Part shown: positions 36,025 through 44,397 of the stretch, piece by piece
How the letters are laid out: every line of letters starts with the position of its first letter
Numbering within the stretch: the first letter of the stretch is position 1
Assembly (NCBI RefSeq): GCF_020524485.1
Contig: NZ_JAIVLF010000004.1
Coordinates: 248,001-312,000 of the forward strand
Length of the DNA: 64,000 nt
DNA from: Novosphingobium profundi
GTDB taxonomy: Bacteria; Pseudomonadota; Alphaproteobacteria; Sphingomonadales; Sphingomonadaceae
Direction: 5' to 3'
Program-made: the position numbers and the translations under genes
Notes under the pieces: generated by a model
The model's database searches: none
What the model saw: the letters and a program-made list of their open reading frames with translations, nothing else
What the model was told of the DNA's origin: nothing

Positions 36025-37193
36025 CAATCCTTGTATCCATAATAGGACCCGAAGCGGCGGCCGCTTGGGCTGAATTGCGCGCCGTTCAGAAGGAGCTGCA
36101 CGTTCGAGCAGCCATCCAGCAGCTTGATCGCATCGTCAAGAGCCCCCTGCCCGGTCCGGTCCGCCCGCACGATGACAATGGCCTGTCCGACATGCTTGGC
36201 CAGTTCGGCGGCAGGCGAAGCGGCCAGCGCGGGCGGCGAATCGAAGATGACGATGCGCTGCGGGGCGCCTTGCGTCAGGCGGTCGAGCACACGCTTCGTG
36301 CGCGAACTCGACAGATACTCGCTGTCGGTATTGGTGTCCTCGCCTGCAGGCAGAACCCACAGGCCCGGAATGTCGGTTCCCAGCACGCAGTCGGCCACAT
36401 CGAGCGTCTCGTCCATCAGCGCGTCCATCAGACCGCGCCCACCGGGCAGGCCCAGCATCGAGAGGACCGAGGGCTTGGCGAAATCGGCATCGACGAGGAG
36501 CACCTCGCTCTCTTTCTCCGCCGCGATGGAAAGCGCGAGATTGAGGGCGCAATAGGTCTTGCCTTCGCCCGGATGCGGCGAACTGATGAGCACCCGCTGC
36601 GCGGCGGGCCCCGCCTTCTTGCGACGCAGTTCCGCCGCCTGGGGCAGCACCTGCCGTTTGACGATGCGGAACTCTTCGAGAAGCGCCGTCACCGCCCCTT
36701 CGGGCACGATCAGGCCATGCTCGGCCAGGGAATCGCGGTCGATGGGGTGGCGCGTCCCGGAAAAGACCACCGGCTCCTCGACCACCTCCGGGACCGGCTC
36801 CACTGATACCGGCGCGACGGGCGCGGGATCGGCGGGTGCAGGCGCAAAGTCACTCGCCCGGCGGCGGGGATGCGATGCGGCGCTGGCCGGTTGCGACGCG
36901 GCCTGTTCAGGCTCTCCGGCTGGCTTTGCCGCGTTGTCGTTGCGCACGATCCGGCGCGCCTTACCACTCGCCGCAGCCTTCGCCGAAACATCGGCGGGAA
37001 GCGGATCCGGACGCGCGATGAAGCTGCCGAAATCGAAACGACGCGCGGCACGCTCGATCAGCGAGGGACTTTCACTTTCAGAGTTGCCCGGCACCTGCGC
37101 CGCGTTCTCCTCAGATGCCGTGCTCGCGTCCTCCGGCGTCGTGTCCTCAGCGGGGATCTTCTCCGGTTCGCTCATCTTGCCTTCCCCGCTCAT
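36024..37193 (-). CDS. XrtA-associated tyrosine autokinase (CpsD/CapB type)
   Basis: 389 residues. The first 150 residues are a Pro/Ala/Glu-rich, probably disordered extension. The kinase core has Walker A SPHPGEGKT (about 205-213), Walker A' LLVDADFAKP (232-241) and Walker B IVIFDSPPAL. The C-terminus ends in a tyrosine cluster (GSYYGYKD), the usual autophosphorylation site. It should phosphorylate itself and control EPS chain length with the membrane partner encoded just upstream, whose stop overlaps this start (ATGA). The enzyme and its membrane activator are separate proteins, as in Gram-positives. Confidence 0.94.
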   Translation of the reverse strand: MSGEGKMSEPEKIPAEDTTPEDASTASEENAAQVPGNSESESPSLIERAARRFDFGSFIARPDPLPADVSAKAAASGKARRIVRNDNAAKPAGEPEQAASQPASAASHPRRRASDFAPAPADPAPVAPVSVEPVPEVVEEPVVFSGTRHPIDRDSLAEHGLIVPEGAVTALLEEFRIVKRQVLPQAAELRRKKAGPAAQRVLISSPHPGEGKTYCALNLALSIAAEKESEVLLVDADFAKPSVLSMLGLPGGRGLMDALMDETLDVADCVLGTDIPGLWVLPAGEDTNTDSEYLSSSRTKRVLDRLTQGAPQRIVIFDSPPALAASPAAELAKHVGQAIVIVRADRTGQGALDDAIKLLDGCSNVQLLLNGAQFSPSGRRFGSYYGYKD

Positions 37194-38710
37194 GCGACCA
37201 TGCCCCGCTGGACGAATTCCACCACGAGCAGCACCACGAGAAGACCGCCGAGCGCCGCCGTCGCGCCATAGAAATACTTGAGCCTGCGCCGCCGCAGCGC
37301 ACGCGCGCCTTCGGTCAGGTTCTGCGAGATCGCGCCCAGCACGGGAAGACCCGTGGCGCGTTCCAGACCCGCGGTGGTCGCGAAGACCGAACGCACCTTG
37401 CTCAGCGCGAAGGCCGCCGCACAGCCTCCGCCGACACCTACAATCAGCACGCCGATCAGCAGTATTGGACGGTTGGGCGCGACGGGTGCACGCGGGGTCG
37501 TGGGCGGATCGACGACCTCGAACTTCACCGCTTCACGCTCGGTCTTCACCTCCCCGCGAATGCGCAGTTCCTCGCGGTCCCGCAGGAGCTTGTCGTATTG
37601 CTGGCGCAGCACATCGTAGTCACGCGCGATGCGGTTGGCCTCCGCTGCAAGTTCGGGATTGGCAATGGCATTCGCGGTCATCGTGGCAACGTCGGACTGC
37701 AACGCGGCCTTGCGCGCGACCAGCGCCTGCACATTGGCCATGCGTTCGGCACGGATCGAGACCAGCGAGGCGTACGCCGGGTTGGGCATCCCTGCGCCGC
37801 TGTCGCTCTCGGCCGCCGCCGCGCCCTTCAAGGCATTGACCTGGTTGCGCGCGGCAATGACGTCGGGGTGGTTTTCGGTAAGGCCGCGTCCCCGCATCGA
37901 GGCGAGGTCGGACTGCGCCTTCGCCAGCGCCGCGCTGGCTGACCCGGCGCTGCCGCCCGGCATCGTGCGCGGCGTGCTTGCGATCTGGCCATTGATCGCG
38001 GCAAGCGCGCTTTGCGCGGCGGCAAGATCGGCCTCGACCCCGCGCAGCTGCGAACGCGCCGCTTCGAGCCGCTGGTTGTTGAGGGCGCCGCCCTGTGCCA
38101 GCTCGGGGTGCTGCGCTTCAAAGGTAGAGCGCTTGTTCTCGGCCGATTCGAGCTCGCTCTCGCGCTGCTTGAGCTGCTGGTTGAGGAACTGGAGGCTCTC
38201 GGCCATCTCGCCGCGATTTCCCGAAAGGTTCTCCTCGCGGAAGATGTCGATCAGCTTCTGCGCGACATTCTGGGCCAGCTTCGCGTTCTCGGCATCGGAG
38301 AACGACCCATTGCTGGCCGTCGCCCGGATCTCGAAGAGGTTGTCCTGCTGCGCCACGACCGAGACGTTCTTGCCCAGCGCCAGGACCGCGGCCTCCATCG
38401 CCTTGGGATCCTCGATAGTGTCGCCAAGGCGCGTCGCGCGCACCACTTTTTCCAGGTTCACCGCGCTCGTCAGCGTCTGGCGGATGCGCTCGATGTCGCG
38501 CTTCTTGTCGGCCACACCGATGCCCACCTGTTCGGCGAGGGCATCGTCAAGCTGAATGAAGATACGCGCACGCGATTCGTACGAATTGGGGATCAGGGCC
38601 ACGGCCAGCCACCCCACCAGGCAGATCGCCCAGGCGCAGGCCAACGCGATCCAGCGCCGGTGCCAGACGCTGTGCATCGCTGCGAGCAGTTCTTCATACA
38701 GCGTGTTCAT
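37190..38710 (-). CDS. XrtA-associated polysaccharide chain-length determinant (Wzz-like)
   Basis: 506 residues from the ATG at 38710. A membrane segment at about 24-44 leads to a long periplasmic region with coiled coil (LNQQLKQRESELESAENKR and later heptads), a second membrane segment near 420-440 (PILLIGVLIVGVGGG) preceded by the Pro-rich Wzz motif PPTTPRAPVAPNRP, and a third near the end (ALGGLLVVLLVVEFV). It should set chain length and activate the tyrosine autokinase. The frame extends upstream by 16 codons into the export lipoprotein gap, but MNTLYEELLA is the natural start. Confidence 0.93.
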   Translation of the reverse strand: MNTLYEELLAAMHSVWHRRWIALACAWAICLVGWLAVALIPNSYESRARIFIQLDDALAEQVGIGVADKKRDIERIRQTLTSAVNLEKVVRATRLGDTIEDPKAMEAAVLALGKNVSVVAQQDNLFEIRATASNGSFSDAENAKLAQNVAQKLIDIFREENLSGNRGEMAESLQFLNQQLKQRESELESAENKRSTFEAQHPELAQGGALNNQRLEAARSQLRGVEADLAAAQSALAAINGQIASTPRTMPGGSAGSASAALAKAQSDLASMRGRGLTENHPDVIAARNQVNALKGAAAAESDSGAGMPNPAYASLVSIRAERMANVQALVARKAALQSDVATMTANAIANPELAAEANRIARDYDVLRQQYDKLLRDREELRIRGEVKTEREAVKFEVVDPPTTPRAPVAPNRPILLIGVLIVGVGGGCAAAFALSKVRSVFATTAGLERATGLPVLGAISQNLTEGARALRRRRLKYFYGATAALGGLLVVLLVVEFVQRGMVA

Positions 38711-38726
38711 GGCTGCGCCCTGACCT

Positions 38727-39368
38727 TCAGAACATACTCTCGGGGATGATGATGACATCGCCCGGCGAGAGCATCACGTTCGCCTTGCTGTCCCCTTCCT
38801 TGAGCAGGTCGGAGAGGCGCAGCTTGTATTCCTTCTGCTTGCCGCTGGTCTTGTCGAAGCGGATCAGGCGCGCGCGGTTGCCCGCCGCGTACTCCGACAG
38901 TCCGCCCACCGCGATCATCGCGTCGAGCAGCGTCATGTTCGCGCGGTAGGGGATCGAGGCGGGCTTCTCGGTCGCACCGACCACGCGGATCTGCTGGCTG
39001 AAGGTGCCCGAGAAGCTGTTGACGATCACCGAGACGAGCGGGTCCTCGATATACTGCGAGAGCTGCAGGCGGATGTCCTCGGCCAGCATCGCGGGGGTCT
39101 TGCCCACGGCAGGCATGTCGGTGATGAGCGGCGTGGTGATGCGCCCGTCCGGCCGCACCTGAACCTTGGCGCCCAGTTCCGGGTTACGCCACACGAAGAC
39201 GGTCAGATCGTCGAGCGGCCCGATGATGTACTCCTCACCCGGCCCTTCCTGCATCGCCACGAACGTCGCTGGCGGCAGTTCGGGCGCGCTGGTCGTGGCG
39301 CAGCCCGACAGCGCAAGGCTGGCCAGTGCGCATCCGGACACGAGTGTGGCAAGGCGATCAAACCGCAT
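38727..39368 (-). CDS. XrtA-associated polysaccharide export lipoprotein (Wza-like)
   Basis: 213 residues. The lipobox LSGC places the lipidated Cys at 23. The Poly_export domain follows (EEYIIGPLDDLTVFVWRNPE, VQVRPDGRITTPLI) and then a SLBB domain (IRVVGATEKPASIPYRANMT, SPGDVIIIPESMF). It is predicted to form the outer-membrane or periplasmic export channel with the beta-barrel and chain-length protein. First gene of the ten-gene operon that runs to 26362; the ribosome-binding site is AGGGAAG seven bases ahead. Confidence 0.94.
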   Translation of the reverse strand: MRFDRLATLVSGCALASLALSGCATTSAPELPPATFVAMQEGPGEEYIIGPLDDLTVFVWRNPELGAKVQVRPDGRITTPLITDMPAVGKTPAMLAEDIRLQLSQYIEDPLVSVIVNSFSGTFSQQIRVVGATEKPASIPYRANMTLLDAMIAVGGLSEYAAGNRARLIRFDKTSGKQKEYKLRLSDLLKEGDSKANVMLSPGDVIIIPESMF

Positions 39369-39548
39369 GTCTTCTTCCCTCTGACCCCGTTATGCCTCTC
39401 CTGCGACCGTGAGTTACGCAAGTTAAGGTTCGGGCAAATTCCACTTCGCCCTATGGGCAAAAAGGGTGAACATTGCGTTAGCCTTACGCACTAACTCTAG
39501 CCTCAGTCCCGAAATGGGACAATCATCCACCTCTTCCTGCAATCGTTG
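39369..39548 (-). promoter_or_regulatory. Control region before the EPS export operon, with GTTAG-N9-CTAAC dyad
   Basis: 180 bases between the decarboxylase stop and the export-lipoprotein start, probably carrying the operon promoter. A dyad GTTAG (39477-39481) / CTAAC (39491-39495) is about 110 bases from the start codon. The same 5+9+5 arrangement recurs at 23482-23500. No convincing -24/-12 sigma-54 element was seen despite PrsR in the window. Confidence 0.45.
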
Positions 39549-40775
39549 TCAGACAAGCCGCTCCAAGGCAGGCCCCTGCCCCAGGAACGAGGCCGGGCTC
39601 GCGCTTGCACCATAGGCGCCCGCGCAGAAGACCGCGACGAGATCACCCACGTCTGCGCGCGGGAAACCGCCCTTTTCCGCCAGCTTGTCGAGCGGCGTGC
39701 ACAGGCACCCGACGATTGAGGCCTCTTCCTCGACCGCCGCGTCGAAACGCGTGGCAATGGCGACCGGGTAGTTGCGCCGCACGACTGTCCCGAAGTTGCC
39801 CGAGGCGGCCAACTGGTGGTGCAGCCCGCCATCGGTCACGAGAAAAGTTTCACCATGGCTCGTTTTGCGATCGAGCACCCGGGTGAGGTAGACCCCGGCC
39901 TCGCCCACCAGGTAGCGCCCAAGCTCCATGCAGAAGCGCGTCTCTTTCAGGATATCGGGAAGCTGCTCGAAACGCTGCGCCAGAGCCCCGCCGACAGCCG
40001 CCAGATCCACCGGACGGTCCGGACCGAAATAGGGAATGCCAAGGCCGCCGCCTAGGTTGCAGTGCGGGGGCGCTTCGCCCACCTCCTCGGCCAGCCGCGC
40101 GGCAAGATCGAGCGCTTGCCTCTGCGTTTCGGCAATCGCGCCGGCATCCAGCGCCTGGCTGCCTGCAAATATGTGAAAGCCGCGCCAGTCCGCGCCCGCC
40201 TCCAGCAGGCGGCGCACCAGGGCCGGAACGCGCTGCGCATCGATGCCGAAGGGCTTGGCGCCGCCGCCCATCTTCATGCCTGAGCCCTTGAGGTCAAAGT
40301 CGGGATTGACCCGCACGGCAAGGCGCGGGCGCAGGCCCAGCTTCTGGCCAAGCGCGAGCGCGCGGGCCGCCTCGCCCTCAGACTCCAGGTTGAGCGTGAC
40401 ACCGTGGACGATGGCCGCCTCCAGTTCGCGGTCACGCTTGCCGGGCCCGGCGAAGCTGATCTCTGACCCCAGGACGCCGCAGGCCAGGAGTTCGCGCAGT
40501 TCGCCGCCCGAGGCGATGTCGAAGCCATCGACCAGCCCGTGCATCAGCGAAAGCACAGGACCGAACGGATTGGCCTTGACCGCATAATGCAGCGCGAGGC
40601 GCTCGGGCATGGCCGCGCGCAGCTGGGCGATGCGCGCACGGATACGCTCTGCGCTGTAGAGGAAAAGCGGGGTATCCCCGGCTTCCTCGACCCAGTGCGT
40701 CACGGGCTTTCCGGCAACGGCGAGCACACCGGCAATGGCCTCGAACCCTGCAGGGATGGGACCCAGCGGCTTCAT
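39549..40775 (-). CDS. XrtA-associated PLP-dependent decarboxylase (fold III)
   Basis: 408 residues. It resembles diaminopimelate/ornithine decarboxylases: PLP lysine Lys68 in LHYAVKANPFGPVL, the phosphate loop CNLGGGLGIPYFG, the specificity segment MELGRYLVG and the catalytic Cys in VFCAGAYGAS near the end. It matches the XrtA-specific subfamily (TIGR03099). The substrate is presumably an amino or diamino acid, but no residue visible to me fixes it. The start overlaps the ligase stop (ATGA), so the two proteins are made together, suggesting the product or a related compound is activated by the ligase. Confidence 0.92.
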   Translation of the reverse strand: MKPLGPIPAGFEAIAGVLAVAGKPVTHWVEEAGDTPLFLYSAERIRARIAQLRAAMPERLALHYAVKANPFGPVLSLMHGLVDGFDIASGGELRELLACGVLGSEISFAGPGKRDRELEAAIVHGVTLNLESEGEAARALALGQKLGLRPRLAVRVNPDFDLKGSGMKMGGGAKPFGIDAQRVPALVRRLLEAGADWRGFHIFAGSQALDAGAIAETQRQALDLAARLAEEVGEAPPHCNLGGGLGIPYFGPDRPVDLAAVGGALAQRFEQLPDILKETRFCMELGRYLVGEAGVYLTRVLDRKTSHGETFLVTDGGLHHQLAASGNFGTVVRRNYPVAIATRFDAAVEEEASIVGCLCTPLDKLAEKGGFPRADVGDLVAVFCAGAYGASASPASFLGQGPALERLV

Positions 40776-42334
40776 GCCGGCACCTCGCCGGTCACACTTG
40801 CACGAATTTCGGCGGCAAGGCCTGCCCGGTCGATCTTGCCATTGGGCCCCGTGGGCAGGGTGCTGCGCCAGTGAATGACCTTGGGCTGCATGAAATTGGG
40901 GAGTTCCTTCATCAGTTCGCGCGGCAGGCGTGCCTGCGCATCGGGCGCGTCCATGGCGGCCCTGACGACAAGGTGGACTGCCTGCCCCAGCCGCGCATCG
41001 GGAACGCCCAGCGCGACCGCCTCGGCCACGAGCCCGCTAGCAAGCGCCGCATCCTCGACTTCCTGAGGGCTGATGCGGTTGCCCGCGCTCTTGATCATCG
41101 CATCGCGCCTTCCCACGAAATAAAGGAAGCCTTGCGCATCGCGCCGCACCCGGTCGCCCGACCACACCGCGATGCCGCCATAGTGCGAGGCCGATGGGGC
41201 CGGACGGTAGCGCTCGGCTGTGCGCGCGGGGTCCTGCCAGTAGCCCTGCCCAACCAGCGGACCGCAATGGACCAGTTCGCCCTCCTCGTCATCCGCCGCG
41301 ATCTCACCGGCATCGTTGATGACCAGGATCTCGGCATGGGGCACAGCCTTGCCCATCGAGGTGGGACGCTCGTCGATCAACGCCGGATCGAGATAGGTCG
41401 AACGAAACGCCTCGGTCAGCCCGTACATCGCGTAAAGGCGAGCTTCTGGGAAAAGGCCGCGCAAGCGGGCCACGAGGTCCGGGGTCAGCGCACCGCCGCT
41501 GTTGGTCAGGCGGCGCAGATGCGCGGCCGTATCGGCGGGCCAGTCGAGCTCGCACACCTGCACCCAGAGCGGAGGCACGGCGGCCAGTGTCGTGATCCGG
41601 TGGCGCGCCACGGCTTTCACCAGATCGCGGGGCAGAAGATAGTCGAGCGGGACGACGCAGCCCCCGGCCACCCAGGTCGAAAAGAGCTGGTTCTGGCCGT
41701 AATCGAAGGCAAGCGGGAGGACGGCCAGGGTGCGATCCTGCGCACTGAGCTGCGTGTACTGCGCCACACTCTCGGCGCCCAGCCACAGGTTTGCATGGCT
41801 CAGCATCACGCCCTTGGGCCGTCCGGTCGAGCCGCTGGTGTAGAGAATGGCGGCAAGGTCCGCCGGGTCGGCAGCCGAAGGAGGCAGAGGCGCATCCATT
41901 TGCGCAGCCTGCGCCAGCGCGTCGGCCTCTTCGATGCAGCGGCAGCCTTCGGGCACGTCACCTTCGTGGAGGGTCGCCAGGCGGCTTGGCGTCGCCAGCA
42001 GCAGCGCGGCACCACTGTCACTCAGAATATGCGCGACCTGCGCGTGCTTCAAAAGCGGGTTCACCGGCACATGGACGAGCCCGGCGCGCGCGGCGGCAAG
42101 CGGCATGAGGCAGGCCAGTTCGCCCTTCGCCGCCCAGGTTGCGACCCGCGCGCCCGGCTCGGACACCTCGCGCGCCAGCCAGGCGGCCAGACGCCCGACA
42201 CGCAATCTTAAGGTCTTGTAGTCCAGCTCCGTTTCGCGCAGCACAAGGGCCTTGGCGGACGCCTCCCCGATCTCGATGACATGGTCGACAGGGCGCGCCG
42301 GGACCGGCAACGGGGGTGAGAGCGTGGAACGCAT
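40772..42334 (-). CDS. XrtA-associated AMP-forming acyl ligase
   Basis: 520 residues from the ATG at 42334; the frame continues upstream without a sensible start. It is an ANL-superfamily enzyme with the phosphate loop LYTSGSTGRPKGV (about 164-176), YGLTEAFR, the A7-like GELVHCGPLVGQGYW, a hinge near YFVGRRDAMIKSAGNRI and the catalytic lysine in PTGPNGKIDR. It should adenylate a carboxylic acid and load it onto the phosphopantetheine of the nearby carrier protein or CoA (TIGR03098 family). Coupled to the decarboxylase downstream. Its start lies only 24 bases from the divergent acyltransferase-like gene. Confidence 0.92.
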   Translation of the reverse strand: MRSTLSPPLPVPARPVDHVIEIGEASAKALVLRETELDYKTLRLRVGRLAAWLAREVSEPGARVATWAAKGELACLMPLAAARAGLVHVPVNPLLKHAQVAHILSDSGAALLLATPSRLATLHEGDVPEGCRCIEEADALAQAAQMDAPLPPSAADPADLAAILYTSGSTGRPKGVMLSHANLWLGAESVAQYTQLSAQDRTLAVLPLAFDYGQNQLFSTWVAGGCVVPLDYLLPRDLVKAVARHRITTLAAVPPLWVQVCELDWPADTAAHLRRLTNSGGALTPDLVARLRGLFPEARLYAMYGLTEAFRSTYLDPALIDERPTSMGKAVPHAEILVINDAGEIAADDEEGELVHCGPLVGQGYWQDPARTAERYRPAPSASHYGGIAVWSGDRVRRDAQGFLYFVGRRDAMIKSAGNRISPQEVEDAALASGLVAEAVALGVPDARLGQAVHLVVRAAMDAPDAQARLPRELMKELPNFMQPKVIHWRSTLPTGPNGKIDRAGLAAEIRASVTGEVPA

Positions 42335-42358
42335 GGCGATGGAATTGACCCGCAAATC

Positions 42359-43390
42359 ATGAACATTTCGGTTAATGCCTCGATCTACCACCAGCCGCTG
42401 CGGGAAGTCCAACCCGGCACGCGCCTCGATACCCTGCTTTGTGAAGAGGCGCGCGCGCCCTTCGACCGGCTGTGGTGGTGGCAGGCGCTGGAGCGCCATT
42501 GCGGCCTTTCCGGCACGCTCCACGGGGCCCGCAGCGAGGCGGGTGAGGCGCTGCTCGCCCTGCACGAGGCCGCGCCGGGGCACCTTGTCGCGCTCGCCAA
42601 CTGGTACACGTTCCGGTTTCGCCCGATCATGCGCGGCGATCCGAAGCTGCTGGTCCCGCTTGCCAAGGCGCTCCCCCCCCTCACCCGCCGGATCACGCTC
42701 GACAAGGTTCCGGACGAGGATGGGAGCGCCCGCGCCCTTGCCCAGGCCTTCCGCGCGGCCGGATGGTGGGTATTCTGCGAGCCGTGCGACACCAACCACG
42801 CGCTAGAGGTGCGCGGGCGCGATTTCGCAACCTACCACGCGACGCTCCCCGGCCCCTTGCACACGACCCTCAAGCGCAAGAGCGGCAAGGTCCACACCAA
42901 GATCCTCACGTATTTCGACGCCGAAGCCTGGGCGCAATACGAAGCGATCTACGCGCAAAGCTGGAAAGGCGAAGAAGGCGCGCCTGCTTTCCTGCGCGCC
43001 TTTGCCGAGGCCGAAGGTGCGGCCGGACGCCTCCGCCTCGGACTTGCCCATGACGCCGCCAACCCGACTGGCCCCGCCATCGCGGCACAGATGTGGAGCG
43101 TCGAGGGCAACACCGCCTTCATCCACAAGCTCGCCCATCGTGAGAGCGCCCGCGCGCTGTCGCCGGGCTCCGTGCTCACCGCCGCGCTTTTTCGCCACGC
43201 GCTCGACACTGACAAGGTGGCCCTTGTCGACTTCGGGACAGGCGATGATGCCTACAAGCGCGACTGGATGAACGCCGTGCGCCCACGCTATCGCATCGAG
43301 GCGCTGCGCCCCGGCGCGCTGGCCAACCTGCCTCATCTGGTGCGCCGCGTCGCCGCGCGTCACCTTGCCGCACGCTTCAAGCGCGGCTAG
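42359..43390 (+). CDS. GNAT/FemAB-like acyltransferase in the XrtA locus
   Basis: 343 residues. The C-terminal half shows an acetyltransferase-like pattern seen in BioF2/CelD-like proteins: YEAIYAQSWKGEEGAP, GPAIAAQMWSVEGNTAFIHK and LVDFGTGDDAYKRDWM. No signal peptide. In FemAB relatives the YxxxW/DFGxGDxxYK pattern marks the acyl-acceptor side. It is the first gene of a four-gene plus-strand operon with the carrier protein and two hydrolases, so a role in moving a carrier-bound acyl group is likely but unproven. No good ribosome-binding site precedes the ATG, and translation may be leaderless. Confidence 0.8.
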   Translation: MNISVNASIYHQPLREVQPGTRLDTLLCEEARAPFDRLWWWQALERHCGLSGTLHGARSEAGEALLALHEAAPGHLVALANWYTFRFRPIMRGDPKLLVPLAKALPPLTRRITLDKVPDEDGSARALAQAFRAAGWWVFCEPCDTNHALEVRGRDFATYHATLPGPLHTTLKRKSGKVHTKILTYFDAEAWAQYEAIYAQSWKGEEGAPAFLRAFAEAEGAAGRLRLGLAHDAANPTGPAIAAQMWSVEGNTAFIHKLAHRESARALSPGSVLTAALFRHALDTDKVALVDFGTGDDAYKRDWMNAVRPRYRIEALRPGALANLPHLVRRVAARHLAARFKRG

Positions 43391-43409
43391 ACGCCCGCGG
43401 GAGATAGAT

Positions 43410-43694
43410 ATGCCTGTTTTCGAGAGGGCCATGGCAGATACAACCGACCAGACCTTGCGCGCGATTCTCACCGACGTGCTCGGCCTCGCACCCGAACAGA
43501 CCGCCACCTTCGAGGCCGAGACCGGCCTTTTCGGGCACCTTCCCGAACTCGATTCGATGGCGGTCGCGAGCCTCCTCACCGAGATCGAGGACCGTTTCGA
43601 CATCCTGATCGAGGATGAGGACGTCGACGGCGAGATGCTCGAGACCTACGGCGCTCTTCGTGCCTTCGTCTCGGCCAAGACCGCGCAAGGCTGA
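43410..43694 (+). CDS. Acyl carrier protein of the XrtA locus
   Basis: 94 residues from the ATG at 43410, preceded by GGGAGA at good spacing; an ATG at 43431 with GAGAGGG ahead is a plausible alternative. It has an ACP helix pattern with the phosphopantetheine serine Ser49 in PELDSMAVASLL. Acidic composition and length suit a discrete carrier protein, distinct from fatty-acid AcpP, whose motif is DSLD. It should carry the acid activated by the divergent ligase. Twenty bases after the acyltransferase-like gene. Confidence 0.9.
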   Translation: MPVFERAMADTTDQTLRAILTDVLGLAPEQTATFEAETGLFGHLPELDSMAVASLLTEIEDRFDILIEDEDVDGEMLETYGALRAFVSAKTAQG

Positions 43695-43713
43695 CAGGAC
43701 CGGGCGGGCACAC

Positions 43714-44397
43714 ATGGATTATATCCCCTGGCCCGACCCGACATTTCCGAGAGAGCCCGCCCACGCGCTCGCCTTCGAAGGCACAGGGCCGCATCGCCTG
43801 CTGATCGTCCCGGCGCTTTTCGATGAGGGCAACCGCCTGCGCCGTCTGACGGTCGAGGTCCAGCGCCGTCTTGCTGCCCGCCACACCATCACCAGCGTGA
43901 TGCCCGACCTTCCCGGCTGCAACGAGAGCCTGGCTCCGCTGGAGGCGCAGAACCTTGCAAGCTGGCGCGGAGCCATGGAGGCCTGCGCTGTGCACTTTGG
44001 CGCCACGCACGTCCTTGGCCTTCGCGGCGGCGCGCTGGTTACGCCCTGCACCCTCCCCGCACTCCATTATGCCCCGGTCACAGGCGCTGCGATCCTGCGT
44101 CAGATGCTGCGCGCACGCCTTCTGTCCGCGCGCGAGGCGGGCCGCACGGAAACGCGCGCGGACTTGGAAGAGCTGGCCCGCACCCAGGGCCTTAACCTCA
44201 ACGGCTATCGCATCGGCGCGTGCCTTTTCAGCGACCTCGAACAGACCGAACTGCGCGGCGACGCGCAAGACCTTCCCCAATCGCAGATCGGCGGCGCGGG
44301 CCTCTGGCTGCGCGCCGAGCCTGGCGAGAGCCCGGAGCAGGCCGACACGCTTACGCGCGCCGTCGCCGAGTGGGTGGAACGGAGCGCCCGGCCATGA
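43714..44397 (+). CDS. XrtA-associated alpha/beta hydrolase 2
   Basis: 227 residues. A short alpha/beta-hydrolase-like protein with a core strand LLIVPALFDEGNRLRRLTVE, the family mark PDLPGCNESL and a nucleophile-elbow-like position LGLRGGALV where the usual Ser or Cys is not obvious, so it may be non-catalytic or atypical. It resembles the exosortase A-associated hydrolase 2 family (TIGR03101). Its stop overlaps the next start (ATGA). Possible roles are release or editing of the carrier-bound acyl group. Confidence 0.83.
   Translation: MDYIPWPDPTFPREPAHALAFEGTGPHRLLIVPALFDEGNRLRRLTVEVQRRLAARHTITSVMPDLPGCNESLAPLEAQNLASWRGAMEACAVHFGATHVLGLRGGALVTPCTLPALHYAPVTGAAILRQMLRARLLSAREAGRTETRADLEELARTQGLNLNGYRIGACLFSDLEQTELRGDAQDLPQSQIGGAGLWLRAEPGESPEQADTLTRAVAEWVERSARP

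Noticed and set aside
40871..42211. Plus-strand frame opposite the AMP ligase
   Set aside because: No domain; the minus-strand frame has the full set of adenylate-forming motifs.
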